From Leptodactylus fallax (Eukaryota; Chordata; Amphibia; Anura; Leptodactylidae): DNA of 64,000 nucleotides. The stretch is from NCBI GenBank assembly GCA_947044405.1, contig CAMRHE010000157.1, forward strand, positions 310,001 through 374,000, in the 5' to 3' direction. Under the pieces are notes generated by a model. The model worked only from the letters and a program-made list of their open reading frames with translations, did not search any database and had not been told where the DNA came from. The position numbers and the translations under genes are program-made. Shown here piece by piece: positions 14,774 through 26,476 of the stretch (position 1 is the first letter of the stretch; each line of letters opens with the position of its first letter).

Positions 14774-15110
14774 CTAAACAGAAGAGAAACCGCAGGGTCA
14801 TTAAGGAAAAATTATTCACCTATTTAGTTGTATTATAGCCAGGACATATCGAAACCCCCAGCTGTATTATTGAGGCTGTAACTCTGACAAGCAATGGTTT
14901 AACTAAAGACTGATATCAGCATGTTACAGAAAATACATACATTCTAGTTTTACATATGGTCAGTATTGAGGTGAAAGAGATTATAGACAAAATGTCTTTC
15001 ATGCCTGGTATAAGTAGCCATAAATACACTAGACAGATATGTAAAGTATGTGTGCCCTGGCTGGATGAGCTTCTAAACTAAAGCTATCCACAAGTAAATC
15101 AGATACTTAC
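14774..15110 (-). other. IQGAP1: IQGAP1 intron, 337 bp
   Basis: This short intron lies between the linker exon and repeat 2. Donor T|GTAAGT. Nothing else is seen in it. Confidence 0.9.
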
Positions 15111-15201
15111 AATTCACTTTATTGATATTGCCTTGTATTTCAGCTTGAGTTAGCAGTTCCTCATATACATCTCGTTCGCCCCCGTCATTCTCAGAAGTAA
15201 T
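15111..15201 (-). CDS. IQGAP1: IQGAP1 exon, linker between repeats 1 and 2
   Basis: This 91-bp exon has acceptor TGTGTCAG and donor AATT|GTAAGT. It encodes ITSENDGGERDVYEELLTQA and then EIQGNINKVN. The ERDVYEELLTQAEIQGNINKVN segment, quoted here in part, is nearly identical in human IQGAP1. Confidence 0.95.
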
Positions 15202-17333
15202 CTGACACAAAGAAGAAGGGAATTGCAATTAATATTAGACAAGTTCTGCAAAACCAGCAACAATATGACAAATGGTTTAATATTGTCAAAGGAACCAGCA
15301 GGCACAAAACAACTGGGTTCACTAGTAAACCACTTCTATACTGTTGTAGGGTTGGCTAGTGTCAGTCAAAATACCTTTATTGTGTCAATTTTGCTGCCAA
15401 GGAAATCAACCTTTAATCAATATGCAAATGAGCTGTTTGGTTCTTCAATAACATAGCGGGCCCTGCCAGAGCCCCTGTTTTCACCTGCGGTCACCAACCA
15501 GCCATGCCCCCTAACATAAAGATTGACAGTTCCAGATGTGCAGCGATCACAGGCAGAAATGTGTGTTCTGGCAGATGCAGCAAAGCTCTATGTGTGCCAA
15601 ACAGCTTATCTGTACATGAATTAAAGGCAAGCTCGGACTGGCCCACAGGGGAGCAGATGATTCCTCCAGTGGGCGCCTAGCCCCTCAAATCCTTCAAGAT
15701 AGGAGTACAGAATGTCATGCAGCCTATGCACCCATATAATAAATTGATCATGATATTTAAAAAGGACCTTTCACGTCCTCATGTATATGCGGTTTTACAT
15801 ACCGCTAGAAAGTTGACAGCGCGCTGAATTCAGCACACTGCCGGCTTTCCCGTTATATTCCCCGGGGCTGGAGATATCGGGGGTCTAAATTTCACCATTC
15901 ACTGCCAGAAGGGCGCTCCTGACAGTCTAACTGCGCTGTGAGGAACGCCCTCCCTGACTCTGCTCGTCCATAGACATGTACTGGGGGGGCTTTCTCACAG
16001 CTCAGCATCATCACTGGGCGGTAAGGAACACCCTCCCTGACTGTCCTCATCCATAGCCGAGTACTATCAGAGGGGGCGTTCCTTATAGCCCAGTGATGAT
16101 GCTGAGCTATGAGGAACGCCCCCCCCAGTGTAAGTCTATGGATAGTACTGTCAGGGAGGGCGTTCCTCACAGCACAGCTAGACTGTCAGGAATGTCCTTC
16201 TGACAGTGAACGGTGAAATTTAGACCCCCGATATCTCCAGCCCCAGGACATATAACGGGAAAGCCGACAGTGCGCTGAATTCAGCACGCTGTCAACTTTC
16301 TAGCGGTATGTAAAACCGCATATACATGAGGACATGAAAGGTCCTCTTTAACTGCACAGTTTACTATATATAGATGCATTGAGTGGCTGAGATCACATCT
16401 AGACACAAAGGTAGGTTGACCACGATCCTTCCTCCTGGGCGCTGTCTCCTTACTGTCAGTCCAGGGCCTCAATCACTAATCATCTTCTCACAGAGCTAAG
16501 GGGGCCAGTGTATACTTCCAATGGAAAGCTGTGAAGTATACATGTATATAGCAAAACAGGGACATATTGCCTATATGGTCTCTTTGTAGGAAACATATAC
16601 CACTCTGTATACCTTTTTTTGGTAGTCCTCTGTATAGTAAAGTGTAGTCTGCGGAGAATTTCTACACAGATTTAAAAATGTCATGCCAACAAACACCGAA
16701 AGGACAGAAAAGTGTAAGAAATGACCGAATATGCAATTCCCTAATACACAAGCAAAAGACAACCAGAGATGAAACATCACATAAAAATACAATACTCATG
16801 GAGGATGGAAAAGACCCTGCTTTTGTGTCATAGGAAATACAGCTGGGTCACTTCTAATTTGACAGTAATGTCTGTAGTCCTTCTGGACTATGGTCTTGTC
16901 ACTTGGCCATACACATGAGATAGCTCGAGGCTGAAACCAACAGCTATTTCTCCAGATAAGCATTATACTTTTTTTTTTTTTTTTTATAGGGGTCGAAGAA
17001 TAAACCCCAATCTATCTCACAGAGAACCTTTTGGGGGTGCCTTATCTCTCCACAGGAAATCCAGGATAAACTCCTATTTTCAGAAACTAGATATTAGGGG
17101 AACAACCAATAAACTCCCACAAACATTAGACTGTCAGCCAATCCCAATTTCGTTGCCAGTGTGATAAAATCCTGTTATAAAAGAAGTTTATATAGAGTAT
17201 ATTACAGAAGTCAATGTGTCCTAGTATGCTGACAGAAAGGAGGCTAAAGTCTGGAAATGTTCTACATACTTCTGCCAGGATTGTGATGGTAGAAGTTTAT
17301 AGGTTGGCACGAATCGTATAAATAGTGACTCAC
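15202..17333 (-). other. IQGAP1: IQGAP1 intron with a 587-bp foldback
   Basis: This 2.1-kb intron is dominated by the palindromic element at 15761-16347. Nothing recognised in 15202-15756 or 16352-17333. Confidence 0.85.
15761..16347. repeat. Large TTAA-flanked palindromic MITE
   Basis: TTAA sits at both edges (15757-15760 and 16348-16351). The left arm runs to about 16064 and the right arm is its near-perfect reverse complement. Landmarks include 'tatatgcggttttacatac', 'gctgaattcagc' and 'gatatcgggggtc' with their complements. No ORF of the element is evident. In the IQGAP1 pre-mRNA it could fold into a stem of about 280 bp. Confidence 0.85.
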
Positions 17334-17512
17334 CCGTTTCTTGGCATTGTCCATTTTATGGTGTTTTGCTTGATAAAGGGTGTTCTGATAAACAGTAGAT
17401 AGGGGTTCATTAAGATTTACTAACATGGCATTCGGATTCTTCAGTGCGGTGAAAGTTTCCGCAGGAACTCCCCGGTCTATTGCTTCATTGATAGCAATTA
17501 CAGCTGCATGCA
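17334..17512 (-). CDS. IQGAP1: IQGAP1 exon, internal repeat 1
   Basis: This 179-bp exon has acceptor TTTTGCAG and donor CGG|GTGAGT. It encodes HAAVIAINEAIDRGVPAETF through YQAKHHKMDNAKKR, the first IQGAP repeat. It starts in phase 1 and ends in phase 0. It equals the 164-bp repeat exons plus five codons. Confidence 0.96.
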
Positions 17513-17738
17513 CTGCAAAATACCAGAGAGATTATAGAAAACTTCAATATCCGACTTTCAAAACTGATTCGCTCCAGCAAAACAATACAAATCTTAGTCA
17601 GTCTGGCAACATGAGCGAGTGTTACACAACAAATAGGTAAATGGCTAGATGCACATTACCCACACATCAAATGTACAGGTACAAGAGATTGGGCCAACTA
17701 ATTTAGTTTTCGAGAACATGGTAGAGAACTTATTAAAG

Positions 17739-17975
17739 GGGTAGCACAGCGGCTCAGTGGTTAGCACTGCAGCCTTGCAGCACTAGAGTCCTAGGTCTGA
17801 ATCCTACCAAAGACAACATCTGCAAGGAGTTTGTATGTTCTCCCTGTGTTTGTGTGGGTTTCTTACCACACTCCAAAGACATACTGATAGGGAATGTAGA
17901 CTGTAAGCCCTATATGGGACAGAGATTGACAACGTCTGTAATGTGCAGTGCTATATAAGTAAGAAAAAATAAATA
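17739..17975 (+). mobile_element. tRNA-derived SINE
   Basis: The head reads like a tRNA promoter: an A-box-like GGCTCAGTGGTTAGCA and, about 40 nt later, a B-box-like GGTCTGAATCC. The body contains GTATGTTCTCCCTGTGTTTG and CACACTCCAAAGACATAC, a module shared by SINEs and L2-type LINE tails in fishes and amphibians (from memory). It ends in an A-rich AAAAAATAAATAAAG tail, so it is plus-strand oriented, antisense to IQGAP1. Confidence 0.8.
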
Positions 17976-18195
17976 AAGGGGGTTTACTGGGACTTTAATA
18001 TTGATCATCAATCCTAAGGATAGGTCATTATTATCAATTTGTTGGTGGTTCAATTCCCAGCACCCCACCAATTGCCCACAGTGCTCCCAAAGCATGTACA
18101 GCTACATAGATTGTATAGTGGTTGTGCCTGGTTACTGCAGCTCTATCCCAGTCAAGTAAATTAGACGTAACTGCGGTACCATCCATGACAGAGGT

Positions 18196-18365
18196 GTATC
18201 TAGAAACGCTTGGGCACCAATGTGAAATCTGCAACAGGGTCCCCGATTACCATGTGCTATGTATAATACCGGTGTCTTATGCTGTAATAAGGTCTTTGGG
18301 TCCCTTCATCTTCCAGGACCCAATTATGACTGCTACCTCAGCACCGCCTATAGCTATACCACTGA
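18196..18365. repeat. Dispersed repeat, copy 2
   Basis: This is a diverged match to 1913-2075, sharing CATGTGCTAT, TATAATAC, GGTGTCT and CTTTGGGTC-like blocks in the same order. It appears to interrupt a foldback whose halves lie at about 18000-18190 and 18366-18505. Confidence 0.5.
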
Positions 18366-18857
18366 TTCATGGCCAGTAGACAATGTAAAAAGTTGTGCCT
18401 TCTTCCAGAGAGCTATGGCTCCTTGAATCATCACGATCATGGGGATGCTGACAACTGAGCCCTCACTGACCTCATGTTAATCATCCTATGGTTAGGTCAT
18501 CAATATTAAAGTGTTAGAAATATACTTTTCCCAAAATGGACTGTTCCAATGCCTTAGCATAGATGACCCCTATGCTAAATGTTACCTAAAAAGGGCTATT
18601 GGCTTCACCAGGACTTCTGAACCCAGCATTGTCTCAAGGGACATTTGTGACAAGCTCTGTTATATGTGCTCTGCACTGTCCCATTTAATCACATGATCTG
18701 GTCAATACTTGGCAAAAAAAGCTCCAAAAATGCTAGACTGTGTCACATTAGCTGACACAGATAAGATGACAAAAAGCAAATCCCATGTGGCAGATGTCTG
18801 ACAACCCCTGTAAAATATTGGACTACTGATATTCTGGGGCATTAAATGTACAGTTTA

Positions 18858-18858
18858 C

Positions 18859-18903
<45 letters not shown>
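18858..18903. repeat. (AAT)n microsatellite
   Basis: Uninterrupted TAA/AAT trinucleotide repeat, about 15 units. Confidence 0.95.
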
Positions 18904-18904
<1 letters not shown>

Positions 18905-20246
18905 TTTTATTATTCTTATGTTTAACAAGACAGAATTTAGAAAACACTTTAATAACTAGAAGAAGATGTGATCATCAAGGAATAAGAACAAGGATAGACT
19001 TACAGCAGGAAATGTTAAAACAAGACCTAGTGCTGATGTTACATCTCACCCAGCACATTAACAATGGTGTTTGTCACTCTATGTAGTGTCTGTGCTCTTG
19101 GCTATTCTCCCGCTAACAATCCAATATATTTTTACACATTACGATCCCCTTACAGCCCCATTGTGCCGGAAAGTTGAAGTCGTTACCAAGTCAAGTAAAC
19201 ACTGTTCGATTGCTAGATAAATATAATGGGTGGGAATTGGCATCCTGCCCGCTGTGCCCAAAGAGTCATTTGTAAGCCTACCACTGATAATTACCTCCAG
19301 GAAATAGCTTCTAGCTAGATGAAAGCAGGAGGTCTGTGTACAGAGGCCCTTCAGAAGAGATATTTTACCAACATCAGAGCCCTCAGAATCTTCCAAGCAA
19401 AACGGAGCAGCACTTATTAGGCCTCATTGCAGCTGATGATGGTTAGCACGATAGAATATAATGACAAGAGAAGCAGATGATATCTACATTAAAGTGACCC
19501 TACAGGATCCCCATTACTTAGGCTCATTTCACTCTTCTCATACTGATACTCATACAAAATGCACAAATCCAAGCAAAAAATGCTGGTAGTAGAATGTGTC
19601 AGAAATCTTTTCTTCCTCCTATTTATTCTTATCAGAAGGTATACTGTAGCCACCAGGCATAACAAGCATGAATATGATGTTGAAAAGGTTATAGACCTTA
19701 GTCCTTTTCTTCAACATCTCAGTTACAAGTTCATGCAATGACAGAAGTTGGCATTGCCTCCTAGTCAAACCAAGCATGTAGAGAATCCATCATAAATGAA
19801 GATAATAAACTAACTGCCTGGAGTTCGTCACTTGGGCATGAGCAGTGCCATGCAACGTTTCGAGGGTGACATGTCATCTTTCTCAAGTGATGCACCGCAG
19901 GCTGTAATATTCAAGTTTATTAGTTAGCTAGTCATAGAGCTTTAGGCCGCAATAACATTCTAGTTTGTTGGTTATTTAGTCAGTCATCGATCCGCAGGCT
20001 GTAATATTCTGGTTTTGCAGACAATAAAGTCATCTGCTTCCACTGAGGCAACAATGGTGAACTTCTTTGATTTAGGATAAGCTATCAAGGTGTGATAGCT
20101 AGGGGTCTAGAATATCCCTAAACGGCATAATGAAGGGGTCAAGCTATGGTATCAGACACAGCCGCTCCCAGAGATGGGACAAGAACATTTTAAATGCTTA
20201 GCAGAAGACCCCTGCCCAGACAAATCCTTACATAACCTGTACTCAC

Positions 20247-20360
20247 ATGCTGCTTCATCTACAGAGAGCTCACTAGCCAAGATTCCTCCAATTTTGCTGA
20301 AAGCAGGCATCTGAATCCCATACTTCTCAAGCTCACTCTTCATGATATCAATCTCTTCCG
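20247..20360 (-). CDS. IQGAP1: IQGAP1 exon, after the CH domain
   Basis: This 114-bp exon has acceptor GTTCACAG and donor CAT|GTGAGT. It encodes EEIDIMKSELEKYGIQMPAF and then SKIGGILASELSVDEAA plus one base of a Leu codon. This is the conserved bridge from the CH domain to repeat 1. Confidence 0.96.
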
Positions 20361-21061
20361 CTGTGAACACAGGAAAATAAAATATCATTACTAAGTATTA
20401 AAAAGCAAATTCATCCCAGCACATGATTAAATAGATGTATCCTGTAATAATGAAATCCCCTCCATGACATAAAGAAAAATCTAAACTAGTAGATCTTCAT
20501 TAACATTACCACTCTATGTTGAACAATATTTTGCATCTACAGAGAAAATATTGTGAAAACATATACACGGATTGTAATGTAGATTATAGATACCATTGGT
20601 CACACTAAAAATGAAAAAATCCCTTGTATAGAAGTCATATATACAAACAAACACTTTAGCTCACATTATTGCAAAAAATACACTTCTAGGGAATATGAGT
20701 TGGGAAAAAGATGACATAAAGTGTCCCTCAAACATTATATTCACAGATACCGAAAAACACCAAACACAGTGGATTAAATATGACGGTGAATTTTTACATC
20801 ATGAACTGAAACTATCTTACCTATAAATAACACAAGGTGCTGATAATATACATTACACTGGTTACTGACTACGTCAACAATATTTAGGATCATTTATTGT
20901 GTTTCTGCCATACTGTGTAGAGCCCTGATATATAGATCAATATATTAAGTTGTCAGCTGAACATTCTGTCTTACTCCATAACATATACTGTATAAAATCC
21001 TGTAAGACATGTGACACAAGTAACTCTTGTGTAAAAACATGAGGAAAGAATGATAACTGAC
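20361..21061 (-). other. IQGAP1: IQGAP1 intron, 701 bp
   Basis: AT-rich intron with no recognised repeat or exon. Confidence 0.85.
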
Positions 21062-21129
21062 CTGTAAACTCTACTTTCCCATACAAGTCCTGGATCTGCG
21101 GGGCAAGACCTAGTTTGAAGAGGTACAAA
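21062..21129 (-). CDS. IQGAP1: IQGAP1 exon, end of CH domain
   Basis: This 68-bp exon has acceptor TTTTTCAG and donor ACAG|GTCAGT. It encodes LYLFKLGLAPQIQDLYGKVE and FT. The first base completes the Ser codon begun in the exon at 24642-24718. Confidence 0.96.
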
Positions 21130-24100
21130 CTGAAAAATAGAAGAATAGAGTGAATTGGCATTGAATTGAAGATGCTTAGGTACAGACATCGATGGCTCCC
21201 TTGGCTGTATCTATAAAGTAGCAACCCTGCTTTTATTCCTTTCCTAGGATTCAATGCCAGTAAAAGAAATGAAACAGAAGTTTTATATTAAGTGAAATAA
21301 AGCTAAACAAAATAAAGCATTGACGGCCCCAGACAGCATACGATAACTTGTTGCTAAATGGTTTCCTCACAGTAAAACGACAAGGATTTGTAGAGATCCA
21401 GATGAATAAACCCTCACATAAAAAATGGAAACGAACACAACACAATTAAGAAACAATGACAATGTGTCTGAACTTCCTCCTAATGAGCTGCTGCCCTTGA
21501 ATTAATGAGCCTGGGCAGAGGGGGCACAGCAGGGGCTCTACAGACAAACCCAGGCATAACTAAGGTGCCAATAAGAGATGAAGCTGAGTGATTATATATA
21601 ATATGTCAATGTAGTAGACATAGGTAATAAGCAATCTCACCATCAGCATCCCTGCAGCTGTCCATCTGCCTTCTAAATGAGGTACGTCTATTCACAAGAA
21701 GATGTCTCACCAACTCATCTTCCCATCCTCTACTACTGTATGTGCTACTGATCCTTCTCAATTACTTCAGAACATGGAGGAATTGTTTAAACACAAAGAA
21801 AGTCCATGGTGGATGTCAGAAGAGGTAGGCGCCAACCATTTTCTAGGCTTGATGTGCCCAATTATAATCTCTATGTTCACTTTTCACTATTCTTCACCTG
21901 AAGGATCACTTTCTGATTGTGGGGCGAGATCCACTACTATCCTTAGAATGAAGAGGCCACGTGCTAATTTAACTTTTTTTCTTTAGCGTAACACTCCCGG
22001 TCCATAAAGGGTTATCCACCTTTGTAGTACTGAAGGCCTATCCTCAGGATAGGCCGCCAATATTATATCTGCAAGGGTACGACACCGATCAGCTGCTCTA
22101 GGACAGTGTGGCTCATGGAAAAGTTTACACGCCGGGTTCCACGCTGCTCACTTGCCATACAAAATGTATGCAAAGAAGTGCCATAGACTTCAAAGGGACA
22201 GGAATGCAGTACCTAAAGCTGCTGCTACACTTTGTATAGAAAGTCAGGAGCACAGTTTCCAGCATGTAAACATTACCTGGAGCTGCACTGTCCCAAAGCA
22301 GGTGATCTGCAGGGATCCCTAAGGATAGGCCGGCAACATTAGAAAGCAGATGCCCTCTGTAATATTAATGGTGGGGAAATGTGGTGTTACTTTGGTTATT
22401 GTGTCACATAAGGTTGTTGATTTAGATGCAAAGACTTAACCCTGACCAATAGCTTTTATAGAGCTTACACTACAGACATTAGTCATTACTTTCTATGGAG
22501 TGAGAAGAACAGGACACATAAGTCTCTGACTTCAAACATTGTTGAGTAAGACAACTCCATCATCATTCAATCCCTATTGTTGCTTTTTTCCTAATCCCTG
22601 AGAAAGTCACACATAGATCTACTGTTCTTGTGACAAGCAGTTATCTATTGTCAGGTTTTGCAATTTTGCCAGTGACTCAAAGTGACAGTAAGGGATTGCT
22701 ATGTAACTCCAGGCTGTAGGATACATTAGCTAATCTTCCTAGCAGACTGTATACAGTACTTCCTATGGAAGACTCTGAAGTATGCCACTGTATAAGCATA
22801 CAGCAGCATACTTAGCCCATAGGCTTCCATTGTAAAAACTGTATACCACACCGTATTTGTTTTTGCCAGTGCCCCTCTGTTAAAGAAAGTAACGTGTGCT
22901 GTGCTTTCTTATTCAATATCTTAGAAGATGATAATTCTTGCGGCAAGGGCTTGTCATTATCAATTCTGAAGACCTACATGTCAGCTATTCATTTGTCTTT
23001 TGGCTAGAAGAATTTGGGCGCTTGTGTAACAAGCCCACACCTGCCTTCATCTATCTAGTCTACTATGTAACTGTCCTGGCTCCCAGAACCATCAAGCCTC
23101 TAATGGTTGATGCTAGTATGAAATAAAACTGGTTAAACAAGACCACTTAAGAGCAATGTCAACCCTAGTTAACCAAAGTTCAGACACACGGCATCTTGGT
23201 GAAGAGATTCAATTCAATTCGAGACATTCAATTACGTCTAGGAAGACCCTGCATTGCCGCACTGATTTACAAGACTAAGATATAATCTGAGCGGCAAAAA
23301 AGCTGCCACTCCTTTCCATCACCTTGAAAAGAGAAACAAGTCTAAGCAGGATCTGCAGCAAAGACGTGTACACGCAGATTTCTTGAGTTATCTTTTTCAT
23401 AATCAGAATACTTCCTTCAACCTGCAGAATGACTTTGCCAAAAGAAATCAGAACAAGATTTCTCACCAGTCACAGCAGTATGGGATGGACATTATATAGT
23501 AACCATTACAGAGGATTCTCATAAAAAATCTGGATAATGTCAGGCAATTGTATAAAATAGTATAAATGTTGAATCCCATGTCACTTCAGTTCTGCCACTC
23601 CAGGTAAGTAGCGCTTCTTTTGTTATTTTATACCATTGCCTGCCTTTACCCTAATACTTATGTTCTCAGACAACCTCTTTTAACACTATACATACCATTT
23701 CCTTTTACTATGCTATCTTTCTAGACACTGCAGAAAGAGGCAATGTCATATTTGCCACAAAAATATGTCACAAAATGGCACAACTTTTTCTAAAGTCTGA
23801 GTAAAGTAAAAGCACTTCCCTTTCACAGAAATATACATTACAACTGAAAAAAAACAAAGATTTTTTTTTGTACTGACCATCTTTAAAAGGGGTTATGCAC
23901 ACAAGTAATTATCCTCTATCCAGGCTGAATGTAGGCATGACTGGTGTAGGACGGTGTTCCCATTCAATTGGAGCGCAGGATAAAGATGAGTGCTGCTATT
24001 CCGCTACTCCAGAGCTCCCACTGAAGTGAATGGGAGGGCTGTCCACCACCAGTCACACCTACATTCAGCCAGGCTGCGGTCAGACTGAATACATAGTGGG

Positions 24101-24641
24101 GAGAAGGACCCCTCATTCTCAGGATTAGTGGGACTCTGAGTGGTCAGACCCCCACTGTTCAGATATTTATCTTCTATCCTATGGATAGTGGATAAATACT
24201 TCATAGTGGCATAACCCCTTTAAGTAAATATAAAAAGATATAGCAGCAATAATGGTTTAGTGTACTTAATAAAAATGTATTCATGTCATTGTTAAGCCAA
24301 CCATACACATTTCCATTTCATCCAAAGAACTGCCGGAAATCCTACATGTAGATGTCGTAAACAGTCATTTGCAGCTCAGCCATGCTAATCATTTTCAGTA
24401 GCTTTGCTAGATCAGGTTTCTGTGACTCCAATTACTCCCATGAGTGAAGGTTCTGGAATATCATCCTTGTAGAACAGTGCTGTAGACTAGGTACTGTTGC
24501 CTTAAATAATATCAAGAAACCAGACCAAAACCCTAACAGACACCATTAATGCTAATCTGAGCAGAGCTGAAATTTTCAATTTATGTCCCCAGTAACAGAA
24601 GACTCTGGATATTTATGTGTATCTACAAAAAAATACTGTAC
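21130..24641 (-). other. IQGAP1: IQGAP1 intron, 3.5 kb
   Basis: This intron holds a degenerate foldback at about 22005-22345 (arms with CCTATCCTCAGGATAGGCC and CTAAGGATAGGCCGGCAAC) and a TTAA foldback at 23887-24219. The rest has no recognised feature. Confidence 0.75.
23887..24219. repeat. TTAA-flanked foldback MITE
   Basis: The ends AGGGGTTATGC and GCATAACCCCT are inverted and bounded by TTAA on both sides. They resemble the ends of the element at 10053-10550 (AGGGGTATTCCC). Inner arms include CTATCC and GGATAG pairs. Non-coding. Confidence 0.7.
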
Positions 24642-24718
24642 CTTAAAGCATGGATGCAATATATACAACGTGGCATGTTTTTCCTATCGTAGATGTCTGT
24701 GGTCTCAGGGTAAAAAAT
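24642..24718 (-). CDS. IQGAP1: IQGAP1 exon, CH domain centre
   Basis: This 77-bp exon is too short for ORF scans. The acceptor is CATTACAG and the donor TTAAG|GTACAG. It encodes IFYPETTDIYDRKNMPRCIY, then CIHAL and two bases of Ser, matching human IQGAP1 essentially residue for residue. It was found by reading the minus strand between the flanking exons. Confidence 0.96.
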
Positions 24719-24819
24719 CTGTAATGACAGTGGAGATGATCATTAACATGAAAACAGAGAGAAAAAACACCTTTTAGATATAAAGATGAGGATGCATGGA
24801 GTGTATGAAATACACCTAC
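24719..24819 (-). other. IQGAP1: Very short IQGAP1 intron, 101 bp
   Basis: The donor AAG|GTAGGT and the acceptor CATTACAG bound only 101 bases, the shortest intron in the window. Both flanking exons meet in phase 0. Confidence 0.93.
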
Positions 24820-24897
24820 CTTTGGTAGGCCAATCTCGGTCATTGCATTAAGCCACTGAATCACATTGTCTGTGTGTCTGAAGTGAAGACCGGTGGC
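24820..24897 (-). CDS. IQGAP1: IQGAP1 exon, CH domain
   Basis: This 78-bp, 26-codon exon has acceptor TTCTTCAG and donor AAG|GTAGGT. It encodes ATGLHFRHTDNVIQWLNAMT and EIGLPK, part of the actin-binding CH fold. It differs from human mainly at one residue (Thr for Asp after NAM). Confidence 0.96.
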
Positions 24898-26319
24898 CTG
24901 AAGAAAAAAACAAATACAATAATGTGGTTAGTACCGTACCACAAACTGGTTGCTTGTAATGAGTCAGTAATAGGATTCTCAGGAAATTTTTACTGTCCAT
25001 GTGCTATGTTCCAGTCTTACTCCAGTCCTTGCCAACTAAATAGCCATTTTTCACCTAAATCCAATGGTGATTTTACAAAAAACTGTAGCAGAAAGCTGAG
25101 GCTGACCCTCAAATTTCTGCAGAGGATTTGTAGTTTGTACTGTCACAGTGGCTCCAGATTCCCACACGTGTTTATTCTCACACAAATTTTTTGTTTCAAA
25201 ATATTTGCCAAAATCCATATATAAAGTCAGCCTTATGAGCATGCCTGTTGGGTGGTGGATGCAGCATACGCAGGACGGATTACAGATCAATGTGTAAAAC
25301 ACTCTATCCTATGTTATGTATTACTGCCAGTGAAAAGGATAGTAGCTAGATGACCAGATACTTGTAAGGAGGTTCTCCAGCCTTATATCAGTACAGGAGA
25401 TGAGAGTGTTCAAGAGGTCTTCCCATCTTCTAAAGTGAAAACTATGGTGAGGATATACCTGCACTTTATGATCAGTGGGGTCACCCTCTACTGAGTTTAG
25501 AGGGGGCCATGGCACTGTGTCCCATTCCTTTCATATCAGCACCCCAGTGCAGTGACCACCTGTACAGTGAAGTGCACCATAGTCCTATTCAAGTAAAGGA
25601 GCCATCTTGTAGCCCCTGCATTCTAAGGGTCAGTGGTAGTCTCAGAGTTTGGACCCATATTGATCATCAAGTCATTCCAGCAATATAATATGACTTTTTT
25701 ATTATGGAAATACCCCTATTAAGGCAATTAATATTATATTACTTTCTAATATGTACATATTAACATCTCATAAATCTAACTACATACAACAATGTCATAT
25801 AGCAGTCATGTGATGCAGGTAAGTAGTCTGTAAGGAGCACACATTAACAGCTCAATCTCCACGCAGTACCCTAGGCGCATGTATTTGCATGGTGTGTCAT
25901 ATTAAACATTAATTATGACAATGGTTAAAAGCTTTATCTCCTGTGACAATGATATTAGTAGGCCCGATTCACATCTGTGTTTGGGTTTCCATTCGGGGAG
26001 TCTGCTTGGGGACCCCCCCGAGCGGAAACCTATACGCATAAAAAAGCGGTTTACCTGGGAAACCCGCGGACCCCATAGACTATAATGGGGTCTGTGTGGT
26101 TTCCGCTCGGTTTCCGCACGAAACATGCGGAGAGGAAAGTGCTGCTTTGTGCAGAAACCGAGCGGAAACCACACGGACCCCATTATAGTCTATGGCGTCT
26201 GCGGGTTTCCCAGGTAAACCCCTTTTTATGCTTATAGGTTTTTACGTTCGGGGAGTTCACTTGGGGACCCAAAAGCAGATGTGAACCCCGGGCCTAATAC
26301 TATAACACTAACTGCTTAC
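24898..26319 (-). other. IQGAP1: IQGAP1 intron with a foldback next to the donor
   Basis: This is a 1.4-kb intron. The foldback at 25970-26296 begins 24 nt after the splice donor on the transcript. The remainder (24898-25969) shows no exon. A degenerate repeat may lie at about 25314-25720. Confidence 0.8.
25970..26296. repeat. Foldback MITE beside a splice donor
   Basis: The long inverted arms include CTGGGAAACCCGCGGACCCC on the left with a near-complement on the right, and TGTGGTTTCCGCTCGGT with its complement. The outer ends are AGGCCCGATTCACATCTG and CAGATGTGAACCCCGGGCCT. Each arm is about 140 nt. Non-coding. Related ends occur at 270-544 and at 51276-51470. Confidence 0.75.
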
Positions 26320-26476
26320 ATTGTATCTGGTCTGCTCCCGATCATAGATTTTCTTCAGAGATACAACTTTCGGACTGAAGAAGTTTCCGAGTTTTGCCAG
26401 GTAGACTCCATTCCTGAGCCCTTCTTCCAACTCTGTAGTGGGGGGCAAGTCTTCCATTAGGCAGGCTTCCATCCAC
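26320..26476 (-). CDS. IQGAP1: IQGAP1 exon, first visible, CH domain
   Basis: This 157-bp exon has acceptor ATATGTTGCAG and donor AAT|GTAAGC. It encodes WMEACLMEDLPPTTELEEGL and onward through KVVSLKKIYDREQTRYN, preceded by the last base of an Arg codon. This is the start of the CH domain core. The first intron phase implies at least one upstream coding exon, which was not found up to 64000. Confidence 0.96.

Larger units (their letters stand above)
17513..20246 (-). other. IQGAP1: IQGAP1 intron with a SINE and repeats
   Basis: This 2.7-kb intron contains a tRNA-headed SINE at 17739-17975, dispersed repeat copy 2 at 18196-18365 inside a broken foldback (about 18000-18505), and an (AAT)n microsatellite at 18858-18903. 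The stretch 18904-20246 has no recognised element. Confidence 0.8.
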
